NCBI GenBank assembly: GCA_036417435.1
Contig: CM070913.1
Coordinates: 4,392,680-4,456,679, forward strand
DNA from: Inia geoffrensis
Taxonomy: Eukaryota; Chordata; Mammalia; Artiodactyla; Iniidae
DNA: 64,000 nucleotides
Direction: 5' to 3'
Position 1 is the first letter of the stretch, and every line of letters starts with the position of its first letter. A program made the position numbers and the translations under genes. This document shows positions 35,661 to 47,575 of the stretch, one piece after another. The notes below the pieces were generated by a model. It searched no databases. It was given only the letters and a program-made list of their open reading frames with translations, and was not told the origin of the DNA.

Positions 35661-35851
35661 TCACATCGTATTATACTAAGAGAGAGACCTATACTCTGAA
35701 AAAAACCCAAAATATTGCTGAGAGAAATTTTAAAACACCTAAATAAAGGAAGAGGTATACCTCATTCATGGATCAGAAGACTTAATACTATTAAAAAGTC
35801 AATTCTCCCCCAAATTTATCTATAGATTCAATGCAATCCCAATCAAAATCC

Positions 35852-36087
35852 CAGCAGGCTTTTTTTTTTTCTTTTTTTGCAGTACGCGGGCCTCTCACTG
35901 TTGTGGCCTCTCCCGTTGCGGAGCACAGGCTCCGGACGCGCAAGCTCAGCGGCCATGGCTCACGGGCCCAGCCGCTCCGCGGCATGTGGGATCCTCCTGG
36001 ACCGGGCCACGAGCCCGCGTCCACTGCATTGGCAGGCGGACTCTCAACCACTGTGCCACCAGGGAAGCCCTCAGCAGGCTTTTTTTT
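35852..36087 (-). mobile_element. CHR SINE, short form, in L1
   Basis: The body is about 35868-36071. The duplicated CAGCAGGCT plus T run marks both flanks (35852 and 36072 onward). The head faces right, towards the next SINE 44 bases away. Confidence 0.92.
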
Positions 36088-36101
36088 AACAAAATGATTC
36101 T

Positions 36102-36485
36102 AAAAGTCACATGGAGGGACTTCCCTGGTGGCGCAGTGGCTAAGAGTCTGCCTGCCCTGCCGGTGCAGGGGACACAGGTTCGAGCCCCAGTCCCGGAAGA
36201 CCCTGTATGCCGCGGAGCAACTAAGCCCATGCGCCACGACTACTGAGCCTGCGCTCTGGGGCCCGCAAACCACAGCTACTGAGCCCACGTGCCACAACCA
36301 CTGAAGCCCGCACGCCTAGAGCCCATGCTCCGCAACAGGAGAGGCCACCGCAATGGAAAGCCCGCGCACCACAGAGAGGAGTAGTCCCCGCTCACCGCAA
36401 CTAGAGAAAGCCCACATGTGGCAACAAAGACCCAACGCAGCCAAAAATAATAAATAAATAAATAAATTTATAAAAGTCACATGGA
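36102..36485 (+). mobile_element. CHR SINE, long form, perfect 14-bp target-site duplication
   Basis: The body is 36116-36471. AAAAGTCACATGGA occurs at 36102-36115 and 36472-36485. A six-base insertion (CCTGCC region near 36153) marks this copy. The head faces left, towards the preceding minus-strand SINE. Confidence 0.95.
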
Positions 36486-36960
36486 AATACAAAGGACCTA
36501 GTCTAGCCAAAACAACTCTAAAAAGGAAAAACAAACTTGGAGGGCAAACGCTACTGCTTTCAAGAATTATTATGAAACAAAAGTAATCAAAAGACCACTG
36601 TTTTAGCATAGAGAGAGACAAACAGATCAACAGAGTGAAGAGAGAGTCTAGAAATAAACCCACACATGAAAGACAACTAATTGTTGACAGAAGTGTAAGC
36701 CAATGTGGTGGTAAAGGGACCACTTTTTCAAAAACTGGTGCTAGAAACAACAACATGCACACCTTGTACCAATACAAAGCTTTACTCAAAAGACCTGTCA
36801 TATAATGCAAATCCTAAAACTAAAAAACCTCTAGAAGAAGAAACATCAGAGAAATAAATGTAACAGAAAATCTTTGTGAACTCGAGTCTAGGCAAAGAGT
36901 TCTCAGATAGGACACCAAAAGCACAATCAGAAAAGAAAAAACGGATACATTGGCCTTCAT

Positions 36961-39139
36961 CAACTAGAACATCAAAGGGGCAAGGAACAGCACAACGCTG
37001 TAAGATCAATGAACTGGTGGTTGAAAAATAGCCGAAGGAAGGTGCAAGAGGCAATAAGCTACAAAGATAGGAAGGACTCTAATTCCAGGTCAAGTGGCCC
37101 CAAGATTATGGGAGAAAAACAGCAAACATTTAGGAGAGTTGCAGGGGAAGCAGGACCCTCAGAGAAGCGCCACATTTTAATGAAAGCAAGAAGGCACATT
37201 CAGAGGAGTCTGATGATGGGAAGGTTCAGGTGATGAAGAAACCAGAATTACAAAGGCACAGTGAAAAAAGGGCAATGCTAAGAATGAAGATGTACAGAAT
37301 CTCGTGGTGATTAAAACGCAGATGAAGAGCGATTTTAAAGTCTGAGACATGAACAAAGATGAAGGTCCCATGAGGCTAGTCCTGGGGTACACAGGCCGAG
37401 ACTGCGCTCAGGCCGAGAGGCCCGGGGAGCCCAGGACCCCATCTTGACCCCGGCTGAAGCTGGGCAGGGCACAGGCTTCCCCCTTGACCTCGGCTGACGA
37501 AGTTGAGGGTGCCAGAGGAAGTCAGGATTAACTCAAGGGCACGTGGACACCATTCCCGCAGTACAGGCCGGGGACATAAGTGGGAACAAAATGGGCAGCT
37601 TATATTCTAGCAAGATTAAGTAAGGCAGAGTGAAATAAAATATAACAACAAATGGACTGTATAATTACAGCCTAGGAAATAAGAAAAAAAAAAAAGAAAT
37701 ACTACAGCCTGGGGGTAAGAATTATAAAGCATCTTGCCAAAAGTAACCAATTTTTACTCTTAAACATTCACTAGCAATAACCAATGTATTATTTAATAAC
37801 ATTCTTAAGCAACAACAAAATATTAAGACGCTCAAATTAAACACAATCAATTCTTTTTCCTCTACTATCAGTAAAAAAAGAGCTGGAATAGCTTTCGGAG
37901 GAATACTGGAATAATGAAATACTACATTATGATAAGAAATATTTAAAGATAAAACACTGAATGTTATTCACCGGATAAACTATATTATCCTCTTACTGGC
38001 TAAGGGAGTCCAAGCTATCTATGTAAGTTGCCAAGGGAGACTCCAGGGGCTGTCAAAGGAGGCTATCAGGCAGGCTTTACAGCCGGCCAGTGCACATGCT
38101 TTTGCCTAAAGCTATATGCAGAACCAAACACTGAAATAAGTAACAACAGTAATTCACTGCATTCACCAGATAAAAGATTTTGCAGAAAATCACAACAGTT
38201 TGAAATTTTTAATAAGTATCTCAAACGTTAGATATTTTACCAACTAACAGATACAAATAGAAATTATATGGTATCAATGAAGAGAGGACACACTCCGAAG
38301 TGTTCATTAAGCCCTCTGCTGTTTGCATAAAATAAATTTCTATTGTTTCCTATAGTTACATAGGCTTCTTAAATATCTACCAAAGGTGAAGATACAAAAT
38401 ATTGTTAATATGAATGGTTTGTAATTAACAAGTTCTAAGACTCTCAATCACTAAAATCAGAAACAGTACAAAAAAAAGCAGTCTCCCTCCACCATGGACT
38501 CACCCCATGGACAAACCCCAAGTGTCCTACCTGAGTGTGTACGGTCATGCTACTATGGAGAGAGATGTGAGCAAACCTAGTTCAAGACAGTCCCTGGTCT
38601 CTCTTTTCCGCTAACGTTTACATAACCCACATGACAGTGGTTTACTTCTCAATCCACCTACGTGTGGAGACTTGGAGACGGTGAAGAAATCCACAAATGG
38701 AGGCGGCAAGACAGCTGTGAGGCTGCTGGAGGGCCAGGGGCCACTGGCCTAAGTCACAAGCAGACAGAAAGTTCCCCAGGACTCTTATATTTAGAGCGTT
38801 TCATGCTTCTCAGAGAACACTAGAAAAAAATGAAAATAACTGGTGGAGGGAGGGGAGGAGGGAGGAACGGAGAGGTTTCCCAAGATACCAGAATGTACTG
38901 TAAAGGAACATTTAAAACTGGTATGGGACTGGCATGGAAATTTGGATGAAACAGTGGAAGAACACAGGAACTAGAGAAAAGGGCCAAAACAAAGATCTAA
39001 CATATTTCTCAAAGATCTGAGAGAAGTTAGTAACTTGAATAACTGGTTTTAAAGTAACTAACTGACCATTTGAGAAAAAAAAGGCAGATCCCTTCTCCAC
39101 ATAATACATACTTTTACACGTAAAATTGCAAACGGGGTA
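36961..39139. other. Intron segment, nothing recognised
   Basis: A 2.2-kb stretch of ordinary intron with a purine-rich part at 37000-37370 and a GC-richer patch at 37400-37560. No gene, repeat or RNA signature recognised. Confidence 0.5.
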
Positions 39140-39373
39140 AAAATTCAAGTACAGGGCTTCCCTGGTGGCGCAGTGGTTCAGAGTCTGCCTGCCAATGCAG
39201 GGGACACAAGTTCGTGCCCTGGTCTGGGAAGATCCCACATGCCGCGGAGCGGCTGGGCCCGTGAGCCATGGCCGCTGAGCCTGCGTGTCTGGAGCCTGTG
39301 CTCCACAACGGGAAAGGCCACAACAGTGAGAGGCCCGCGTACAGCAAAAAAAAAAAAAAAAAATTCAAGTACA
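39140..39373 (+). mobile_element. CHR SINE, short form, perfect 14-bp target-site duplication
   Basis: The body is 39154-39359. AAAATTCAAGTACA occurs at 39140-39153 and 39360-39373. Antisense to ATP9B. Confidence 0.95.
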
Positions 39374-39407
39374 AAAAATGAAAACACAGAAATACTGTAA
39401 GGAAATT

Positions 39408-39809
39408 AAAATAGTCACTTAGGGGCTTGCCTCGTGGTGCAGTAGTTGAGAATCCACCTGCCAATGCAGGGGACACGGGTTCGATCCCTGGTCCGGGAAG
39501 ATCCCACATGCCACAGAGCAACTAAGCCCGTGCGCCACAACTAGTGAGCCTGTGCTCTAGAGCCCGCGAGCCACAACTACTGAGCCCACGTGCCGCAACT
39601 ACTGAAGCCCACGCGCCTAGAACCCGTGCTCCACAATGAGAGAAGCCACGGCAATGAGAAGCCCATGCACTGCAACCAAGAGTAGCCCCCACTCGCCACA
39701 ACCAGAGAAAGCCCGCGCACAGCAACGAAGACCCAACACAACCATAAGTAAATAAATCAAATAAATAATTTTTTTTAAATTAAAAGATATAAAATAAAAT
39801 AGTCACTTA
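39408..39809 (+). mobile_element. CHR SINE, long form, perfect 14-bp target-site duplication
   Basis: The body is 39422-39795. AAAATAGTCACTTA flanks it on both sides (39408-39421, 39796-39809). The head is slightly diverged (GGTGCAGTAGTTG). It lies 62 bases from the preceding SINE yet has its own duplication, so it is an independent event. Confidence 0.94.
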
Positions 39810-39933
39810 TAATATATTGGTATTGAATGGACTTCCTAAGATAGAGGTAAAAACCACAAAGGAAAAGGATCAGAAGATATGCCTACATGAAAAATATAAA
39901 TTTATCTACATCTTAAAAAAAATGAAAAAATTA

Positions 39934-40137
39934 GGGCTTCCCTGGTGGCGCAGTGGTTGAGAGTCGCCTGCCGATGCAGGGAACATGGGTTCGTGCCCCG
40001 GTCCGGGAAGATCCCACATGCCGCGGAACGGCTGGGCCCGTGAGCCATGGCCGCTGAGCCTGCGCGTCCCGAGCCTGTGCGCCCCAGCAGGAGAGGCCAC
40101 AGCAGTGAGAGGCCCGCGTACCGCAAAAAAAAAAAAT
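39934..40137 (+). mobile_element. CHR SINE, short form
   Basis: Third SINE of a same-strand cluster. The body ends in 'gagaggcccgcgtaccgc' and a pure A tail; one base is missing in the 'gagagtcgcctgc' region and the 'gtgcgccccagcagg' part is diverged. Confidence 0.92.
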
Positions 40138-41029
40138 TAAACAAGATAAAAGTATCTGCCACATGTGATAAATTTATCTTAGTAGGGAAATTATAAGGTA
40201 AAGATGAACATAGGAACAACAGGGGAATAAACTTCCATAAAGGATAAGAAACAAACAGTGAAGTGTTAAAAGATAAATAGCAAGCAAACACAATGAGACC
40301 ATTTTCCACCAAACTGGAAATATTAAACAACGTGTGGCTGGGAGTCCAGTCATTAAAGGTAACCAGCAGAGTAATGCCAGTCACTAGAGGGAAGCAGAGG
40401 AGTCTACCAGCATCCAGACATACACGAAATGCCCGTCTGTGTGAGGAGGTACCCTGTGCAAGCAAGTATTTTTTAAAGTTACGTCTCATGGGTTCCAGGC
40501 CCTAATCTCCAAACAATGCAATAAAAAATGTTAAATGCTTAATATCATGAAGAAATGAATTCATACAGGTCCTCTTAGGGTGACCTAAGAAAAAATACCA
40601 GTTATGCAGATAATGAGTAAGTACATCCACTCTTGCCTATCTATCCAGTCCTGAGGATACGTGTGCACCATGATACAGCCACAGAGAACCAAACAAATGA
40701 GGGAGTGTATGTAAAGTGTTTGTGCCTGACATATAGTAATGGATTGATAAATGTTACTTAGAGTAAAAATGCAATAGTGTATGCTGAATATTCTGGAATG
40801 AGCATTGGAAGAGAGTATTTTAAAATGCTGCTCAGACCACAGACAAGAAAGATGACTTAGTGAAAGCGACATATTGTATAGACAATATGTAAAAGGCACT
40901 AACGAGGGATTTTAAAATCTCTTGATTTTCAAGGAATGATTATTACTGACAAGTGGAGTCAATTTCACTAAAAGATGACAAAATTTCATTCGACATTCCA
41001 TAAATATCTTTTTAACATAAAAAAACAGA
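40138..41029. other. Intron segment, nothing recognised
   Basis: AT-rich intron with no recognised gene or repeat. Confidence 0.5.
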
Positions 41030-41640
41030 GTAAAGCCCGGAGATGGAAACAACCTAAGTGCCCATCATCGGATGAATGGATAAAGAAGATGTGGCACATA
41101 TATACAATGGAATATTACTCAGCCATAAAAAGAAACAAAATTGAGCTATTTGTAATGAGGTGGATAGACCTAGAGTTTGTCATACAGAGTGAAGTACGTC
41201 AGAAAGAGAAAGACAAATACCGTATGCTAACACATATATATATGGAATTTAAGAGAAAAAAAAATGTCATGAAGAACCTAAGGGTAAGACAGGAATAAAG
41301 ACACAGACCTACTGGAGAACAGACTTGAGGATATGGGGAGGGGGAAGGGTGAACTGTGACAAAGTGAGAGAGAGGCATGGACATATATACACTAACAAAC
41401 GTAAGGTAGATAGCTAGTGGGAAGCAGCCGCATAGCACAGGGATATCAGCTCGGTGCTTTGTGACCGCCTGGAGGGGTGGGATAGGGTGGGTGGGAGGGA
41501 GGGAGACGCAAGAGGGAAAAGATATGGGAACATATGTATATGTATAACTGATTCACTTTGTTATAAAGCAGAAACTAACACACCATTGTAAAGCAATTAT
41601 ACCCCAATAAAGATGTTAAAAAAACCCAAAAAACAAAACA
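41030..41640 (+). mobile_element. Young 5'-truncated L1 (ORF2 end and 3' UTR)
   Basis: Begins in the ORF2 C-terminus ('cccatcatcggatgaatgga', 'atattactcagccataaaaa') and keeps the 3' UTR through 'aattataccccaataaagat' and an A-rich tail. It is much closer to the cetartiodactyl L1 consensus than the other L1 copies here. The short frame 40975-41298 is the relic of ORF2. It contains a G-run tract at 41474-41503. Confidence 0.9.
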
Positions 41641-41815
41641 GTAAGAATGTTAACAAGTGTGGGACAACACAAATGTTGATAATATGAATCAAAGATGCTA
41701 AAATACACATGAATAAAGAATTTCTATACTCTGCACAGATAAGGTTCCTTTTTGGCAAGGAAACCGGACCACAGGAGACATGTAAATATGCAAATGTTCT
41801 CTCTAACATTCTCTC

Positions 41816-41860
41816 AAACACACACACAATACACACACACACACACAAACACACAAACAC
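41816..41860. repeat. (CA)n microsatellite
   Basis: CA repeats with AATA and AAA breaks; likely length-variable. Confidence 0.82.
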
Positions 41861-41972
41861 AAGTACTTTACATAAGGCTCAAGTCACAGACATTTTTCTC
41901 TCTCTCCTATGTCTGAATACTTGAAAACATGTTAAACGACAAAACGCCAGAACTAGTAAAACAAATAACTAA

Positions 41973-42299
41973 GGGACTTCCCTGGTGGCGCACTGGTTAA
42001 GAATCCACCTGCCAACGCAGGAGACACAGGTTCGATCCCTGGTCCAGGAAGATCCCACATGCCGCAGAGCAACTAAGCCCGTGCACCACAACTACTGAGC
42101 CTGTGCTCTAGAGCCCACGAGCCACAACTACTGAAGCCTGCGGGCCTAGAGCCCGTGCTCCACTACAAGAGAAGCCATCACAGTGAGAAGCCCCCGCTCG
42201 CCCGCTGCAACTAGAGAAAGCCCGCGTGCAGCAACGAAGACCCAACGCAGCCAAAAATAAATAAATAAAAATAAATAAATTTATTTAAAAATAAAAAAG
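41973..42299 (+). mobile_element. CHR SINE, long form
   Basis: Head with A box TGGCGCACTGG and B box GGTTCGATCCC, one internal 'actactgagc' unit shorter than neighbouring long copies, and an AAATA tail. Flanked by AAATAACTAAG-like and AAATAGCTAAG copies. Confidence 0.92.
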
Positions 42300-43324
42300 A
42301 AATAGCTAAGATATACTGGAAAACAATCATCACAAGCTGTATGAAGGACCCAACAGCACAAAATTAATTCAAGTTTCATTTCTAAATATCAAGTTCCATG
42401 TTAGCTTTAGGTTTAAATTTGGGAATTACACTAATAGTGGTTGACATAACTTAGCCCTGCTGAGATCCGGCGGCTGATGAAAACACAAATAAACGAAGAC
42501 TTCTGAATTGACCCTATCTGCTAGAATACTGACTGCATGAGCTCTTTAAAAAGCTTAGTTCAGGACTTATCCATATGTGAATCTCATCAAGTTATCACGG
42601 TACCCAACACATAGTGGGTACTTAGTAAATATCTGTGGAAATGAATGGTGAACTAGCCATCTGGATGATTACAAACAAGGTATACAATCTATACATGACT
42701 CCCTAGCAACAAGGGAAAAAAACAGCATTGTTTCCAAGAATCAGAATGGCCACACAATTCAAACTCTTTGCAAAAGCTGCCAAGAAGCAGGAAAATCTAT
42801 TTTATTTTCTCTTCCTTGCCTCTGCCTCTGGTGCTATTCACTAGGAGATAATGAATAGTACAAGTAGTCATAAGGAGAAAGGAAGGAAGGTAGCAGCAGT
42901 AGGTATGGAAAAGTCCCACGCAAGAACAGCAGCTTATCAGGCAATGAAATAAAGAGCAAACTAAAAATCATTCGGTGTTCACTAAGGTCATAATGCCAGA
43001 GTTAAAATATTCTCTGCTTCCAAACACAGCACCTTCAAGTCGTTGGCATATTTAACAGTGGAAGTGGCTTTTCTTTTCAAAAGAAAAAAATAACAACACA
43101 GAACATTTTCTCAATGTATTTCTACAAGAATGTGCTTGAGAACTCTAAATATAAAAAGTTCACATGCTGTAAAATGATACAACAAACTACAATAAATCAC
43201 AGAAAGAAATCAATGCCATTCAAAAAATAAATTTTAAACTATACTCAATAATAAGCATACACATGCACTTTCTATATACTAAATTTTACTTATCAATCAT
43301 TTACATCAGAATAACCAGCCACAA
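42300..43324. other. Intron segment with an L2 3' end
   Basis: No gene. At about 42530-42655 'cccaacacatagtgggtac' and 'ttagtaaatatctgtgg' mark the diverged 3' end of an L2 element. Confidence 0.5.
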
Positions 43325-43530
43325 AGCAATGTGCCACAGCTGAAAGAACAATGAATTTGAGGTCAGAGGGTCCAGGTTCAAATAGGAACTCTGCCAAGAA
43401 GTATGGCAACTTAGGGCAAATTATTTAGCATGAGTTTCAGGCTTCTCATTGTCACTGGAGACCACACCAGCCACCCCTGGGCGTTGGTTATGTGAATGAG
43501 CACAGGGAAAGTGCTCTGACACACACGGAA
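43325..43530 (+). mobile_element. MIR SINE relic
   Basis: Reads 'gaacaatgaatttgaggtca', 'gagggtccaggttcaaat', 'actctgcc' and 'cttagggcaaattattta', following the MIR core in order. Confidence 0.72.
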
Positions 43531-43789
43531 GTCCAAAAGAGCAGCTGTTGCTACCGACATCTATCTACATGGCAAATGTCGATTTCTCAGGTCATAGGCA
43601 ATGAGGACCGATTTTTTTAAAAAACAAGTGAATTTTCACTTGCATTTGAAATGAAACCACTAAAATTGTTTTTAGAGTATTTTGAATTCAAATATTACAG
43701 AATTGTAAAAGACATATACCAGTCTGTCTTCCTCATCATTTTATACTATTTTAGGTGAAAATGACATAAAGTCAGCCACTTTAAGGTAA

Positions 43790-45250
43790 GTGATTCAGCG
43801 GCACTTAGTACATTCACAGTATTGTGCAACCAACTCTATCAAGTTCCAAAACATGTTCATCACCACAAAAGAACCTCAAACTCATTAAGCAGCTGCCATT
43901 CCCTACTTCCCCAGGCCACGGCAACCACAATCTGCATTCTGTATCTATTAACTTACCTCTTCTGCATATTTCAAAAGAATGACGTCATACAGTATATGAC
44001 CTTTAGTGTCTGGCTTCTCTTACAGAGCATAGTATTTTCAGGGTTCATTCACATTCTATCATGTATCAGCATTTCATTAATTGTTATAGCTAAATAATAT
44101 CCCAATATCCCAATGTATGAAGAGACCATAATTTGTTTATCCATCCACCCACTGATGGACATCTGGACCGTCATCACCACCTTTTGGCAATTGTATACAG
44201 TGCAGTGATAACAGGGGTATATGTGTATTTGTGTTTGAGTCCCTATTTTTAATTCTAAATTTATCTGGGAATATCTTAATTTCGCCTTCATTTTTGAGTC
44301 ATAGTTTTACTAGCATAGAATTTTCTGTTGACGGTTTCTCCTTTTCCAATCTTAAAAACATCACCCCACTTCCCCCTGGCCTCTAAGGTTTCTGAGGAGA
44401 AGTCTGCAGACAGCTCCTCACCTCACTGAGGACGCCCTGCACGTGGTAAGCCGCCTCTCTTGCCGTTTGCAGGGTGTGCTCTTGGTCCTGAGGTTTCAAC
44501 TGTTTGATGGTAATGTGTCTTAGTGTGGATCTCTGCACTTACCCTTCTGGGGTTCAGTGCACTTCCTGAATGTGTAGATTTGCGTCTTTTCTCAAATTCG
44601 GCGAGTTAATGGTCATTATTCTTTCAAGTATTCTCTCTGTGCTCTCTCTCCTCTCCTTGTAAGATGCCCATCACGTGTACCTTAGTATACTTGATGCTCC
44701 CCCACAAGTCTCTTAGGATCTGTTTATTTTTCTTCATTCTACCTCTTGCTCCTCAGGCTGGATAATTTCAAGTGACGTAGGTTCAAGCTCACTGATTCTT
44801 TCTTCTGCCACAGCTCAAGTCTGCTACTGAAACTCTCTAGTGAGTTTCTCTCTTCATCTATTGTACTTTTCAGCACCAGAATTTCTTGCTTCTTTTTTCA
44901 AAACTTACATATACCTTTACTGATATTCTCCATTTGCTAACATCTCATTCTGGTATCTTTTAGCAATTTGTCCATTGTATGCCTTAGCTTCCTGAGCATA
45001 TCTGAGGCGGATGACGTCGTGTTTGTCTAGTAAGTCCAATGTCTGGGCTTCCTCAGAGACAGTTTTTGTTAATTTCTTCTGTGAATGGGCTACACTTTCG
45101 TTGCATGCTTTGTAATTTTTTGTGGAAAACTGGACATTTTGAGTATTATAACCTGGTAACCCAGGAAATGAGCTATTTCCCCCCTCTTCTGGGTTTGTTT
45201 TGCTGCTTGGTATATGCTATAGCCATGTATATTTAGTGACTTTTCTAAAC
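43790..45250 (-). mobile_element. Antisense old L1 (3' end plus ORF1-like part)
   Basis: The left part has 'gtgcaaccaactctatcaag', 'tgacgtcatacagtatatg' and 'gtttatccatccacccactg'. The right part has 'cacttccccctggcctcta', 'ggcgagttaatggtcatta', 'caggctggataatttcaagt', 'tctagtaagtccaatgtctg' and 'gaaaactggacattttgag'. It may extend through the GC-richer DNA to about 46075. Confidence 0.7.
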
Positions 45251-46315
45251 TATTTTTGTGAAGCATGTATTCTTTGTCACATATGGTGACAAAGAAGGAG
45301 GGAGGGAGGAAAGAAGACAGAAAGGAAGAACAGCCTCTTCCAGCCTTTGCAGACTGTGGCTCTGTGCTGGGGACCCTGTCGCTTAGCCTGGCTGTTTATA
45401 ACTCTGCCTCAGCCTTCGCTTCCGCCTGTCCTGAGCCTAGAAACTGGTCAGAAGCAAAAGACCTTCTCAGGCCTTTTCTGAGCTTGCATCCAGCTCTGGC
45501 CTTGAATGTAGCCTTTCAAAACTCCCCGAGCAAACAGGGGCACTTTGGATTCTCTCGCATCTTTTCCTGCCTGGAAGTGACACTCTCGTGCATGAACCCC
45601 AACTAATCGTTGCCCGGCTACTCCGGCTGTACCCGAGCCTTACACAAGAAGAAACGCCTGCAGCTTTTCAGCCTTCCTGCCCTGAATTCCAAGTTAGGTG
45701 AAAGACAGGCGAGTGAACTGGGTCAGTCCTTCAAGTAGCCCCCAGACAGGTTAGACAGACAGACACAAAGCTTTGCAATCTCGTCCTGCTCTGTGCCCTC
45801 CAGGGCCGGGTCCAGAGCCCAGACTGGGAACGTGGCTGCTGCTGTCTTCCAGGCGGCTGCCATGACAGGAAGGGGGTGGAGCAAAGGCAGGTGCAAATAC
45901 CAAAAGGCTTTCCTACGATTTTTAGGAGGCCTTTACCTGGATGCTGTAAAGTCTGACTGTTTCCAGAGTTTGGACGAAGTTAGCTCTACCGCTTTCTGCT
46001 TGATTTGTGGAGCTGCGTACTCCGTCATTTTTGCTGACATCACCGCACCGTTTATTTGTGAATGGCACAATTAGTGCCCAGAAACAAATCTCTGCTCAGC
46101 CCAAATTCCGCAATACAAAACAATTTAAAACATAAGCCAGGACCTATACTGCATTCCAAAGCAGACAAGCCAAAGCTACACCAAACTCACCTGGCCGCCC
46201 TGGGGATTCTTTTCCCCTGAGCTAAAGCTTACCGTATTTTCTACAACACACCTTTCCTCTATCATGCCAATACTTTACGCATTAAAGCTGCTTACTAATT
46301 AATGTTTCAATTCAG
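45251..46315. other. GC-richer intron segment, possible old repeat
   Basis: Contains a GGA-rich tract at 45290-45335 and short open frames at 45265-45606 and 45793-46074. Their text continues in the same register as the L1-like block to the left, so I read them as relics rather than genes. Confidence 0.4.
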
Positions 46316-47575
46316 TTGAGAAAGAACAGTCTTTCCAACAAAGGACACCGGGGCACCTTGGTGCTCACGTGCAGAAGAATGAGAAGCCACGTCGCACACA
46401 AAATACCAAATGAAAATGGTCGCGGCCTGAACGTAAGGGCTAAACCTGTAAAACTCCTAGAAGAAAACACAGAAGTAAATCGATGTAACTTTGGGTTGGC
46501 AAACTGTTCCTTAGATACAAGCCCAAAACATAAGCGACAAAAAGAAAAAAACAGATGAACTCGGACTTCATGAAAATTAAACACTTTTGTGTATCAGGGG
46601 ACACCACCAAGAAAGAAAAACTACAACCCACAGAATGAGACAATATAGATCCAAATCATATATATCTAACATGGGACTTAAATCCAGAATATACAAAGAA
46701 CTCCTACAGCTCAACAATTAAAACAGATAACTCAGTTTAAAAGCAGGCAGAGAATGTGAATAAACATTTCTCCACAGAAGATATACTAATGGCCAGAAAG
46801 CACATGAAAAGACGTTTAACATCATTAGTCATTAGGGAAATGCAAACCGAAGCCACAGTGAGATACCACTTCACACCCACTAGGATGGCTACAGTCAACA
46901 AGAGAGACAAGTGTTGAAGATGCGGAGAAACTGGAACTCTCTCACATTGCTGGTGGAAACGTAAAACGGTGCAGCCAATTACGAAAATAGTTTGGCAATT
47001 CCTCAAAAACGTGGAATTACTGTATAATCCAGTAATTTCATGCCTAGGTATATATACAAAAGAAATAAAAACAATGTTCACACAAAACTTGTACACAAAT
47101 GTTCACAACAGCATTATTTATAATGGCCTAAAAGTGGGAACAACCCAAATGTCCATCCATATGATATATCATACAGTAGAACATCACCTGGCAACAAGAA
47201 GACGTTAAGTACTAGTATGTGCTGCAACATGAATGCACCTTGAAACCATGATGCCAAGTGTCTGAAAACAGGGACAATAGACCACACACTACATGACTCC
47301 ATCTATATGAAATGTTTAGAACAGGCAAATCCATAGAGATAGAAAGTAGATCAGTGGTTGCCTGGGGCTGGAGTGGGATAGGGAAGTGGCAAGAATGGGA
47401 AATGCCTGCTAATAGATATTCAGAGCTTCTTTCTAGAATGTTAAAAACGTTCTGAAATTAGATGGTGGTGATGGTTTCACAACTCTGTGAATATACCCAA
47501 AACTATTGAACTGTATATTTTAAATGGATGAATTTTATGTTATGTGAAAAATACCCCAATAAAGCAAAAAAACAC
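46316..47575 (+). mobile_element. L1 ORF2 3' half and 3' UTR
   Basis: ORF2 blocks in order: 'aaactcctagaagaaaacac', 'gaactcggacttcatgaaaa', 'gggaaatgcaaaccgaagcc', 'tggaactctctcacattgct' and 'gttcacaacagcattattta', then 'gttgcctggggctggagtgg'. Stops and indels throughout. Confidence 0.85.

Larger units (their letters stand above)
35680..36960 (+). mobile_element. L1 ORF2 fragment carrying two SINEs
   Basis: ORF2 text: 'gattcaatgcaatcccaatc', 'ggcaaacgctactgctttc', 'agagtctagaaataaaccca' and 'tcatcaactagaacatc'. Two SINEs (35868-36071 minus, 36116-36471 plus) interrupt it within 100 bases of each other. The minus-strand frame over 36316-36810 is an antisense product. Confidence 0.82.

Noticed and set aside
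36316..36810. 164-codon minus-strand open frame with hydrophobic stretches
   Set aside because: It is the antisense of an L1 ORF2 relic joined to a SINE; the hydrophobicity comes from T-rich codons.
39902..40489. 195-codon minus-strand open frame, the longest in the window
   Set aside because: Its second half is the reverse translation of the short CHR SINE (RSTGSG…AACGIFPDRG), a frame seen again at nearly every copy; the rest is intron without domains.
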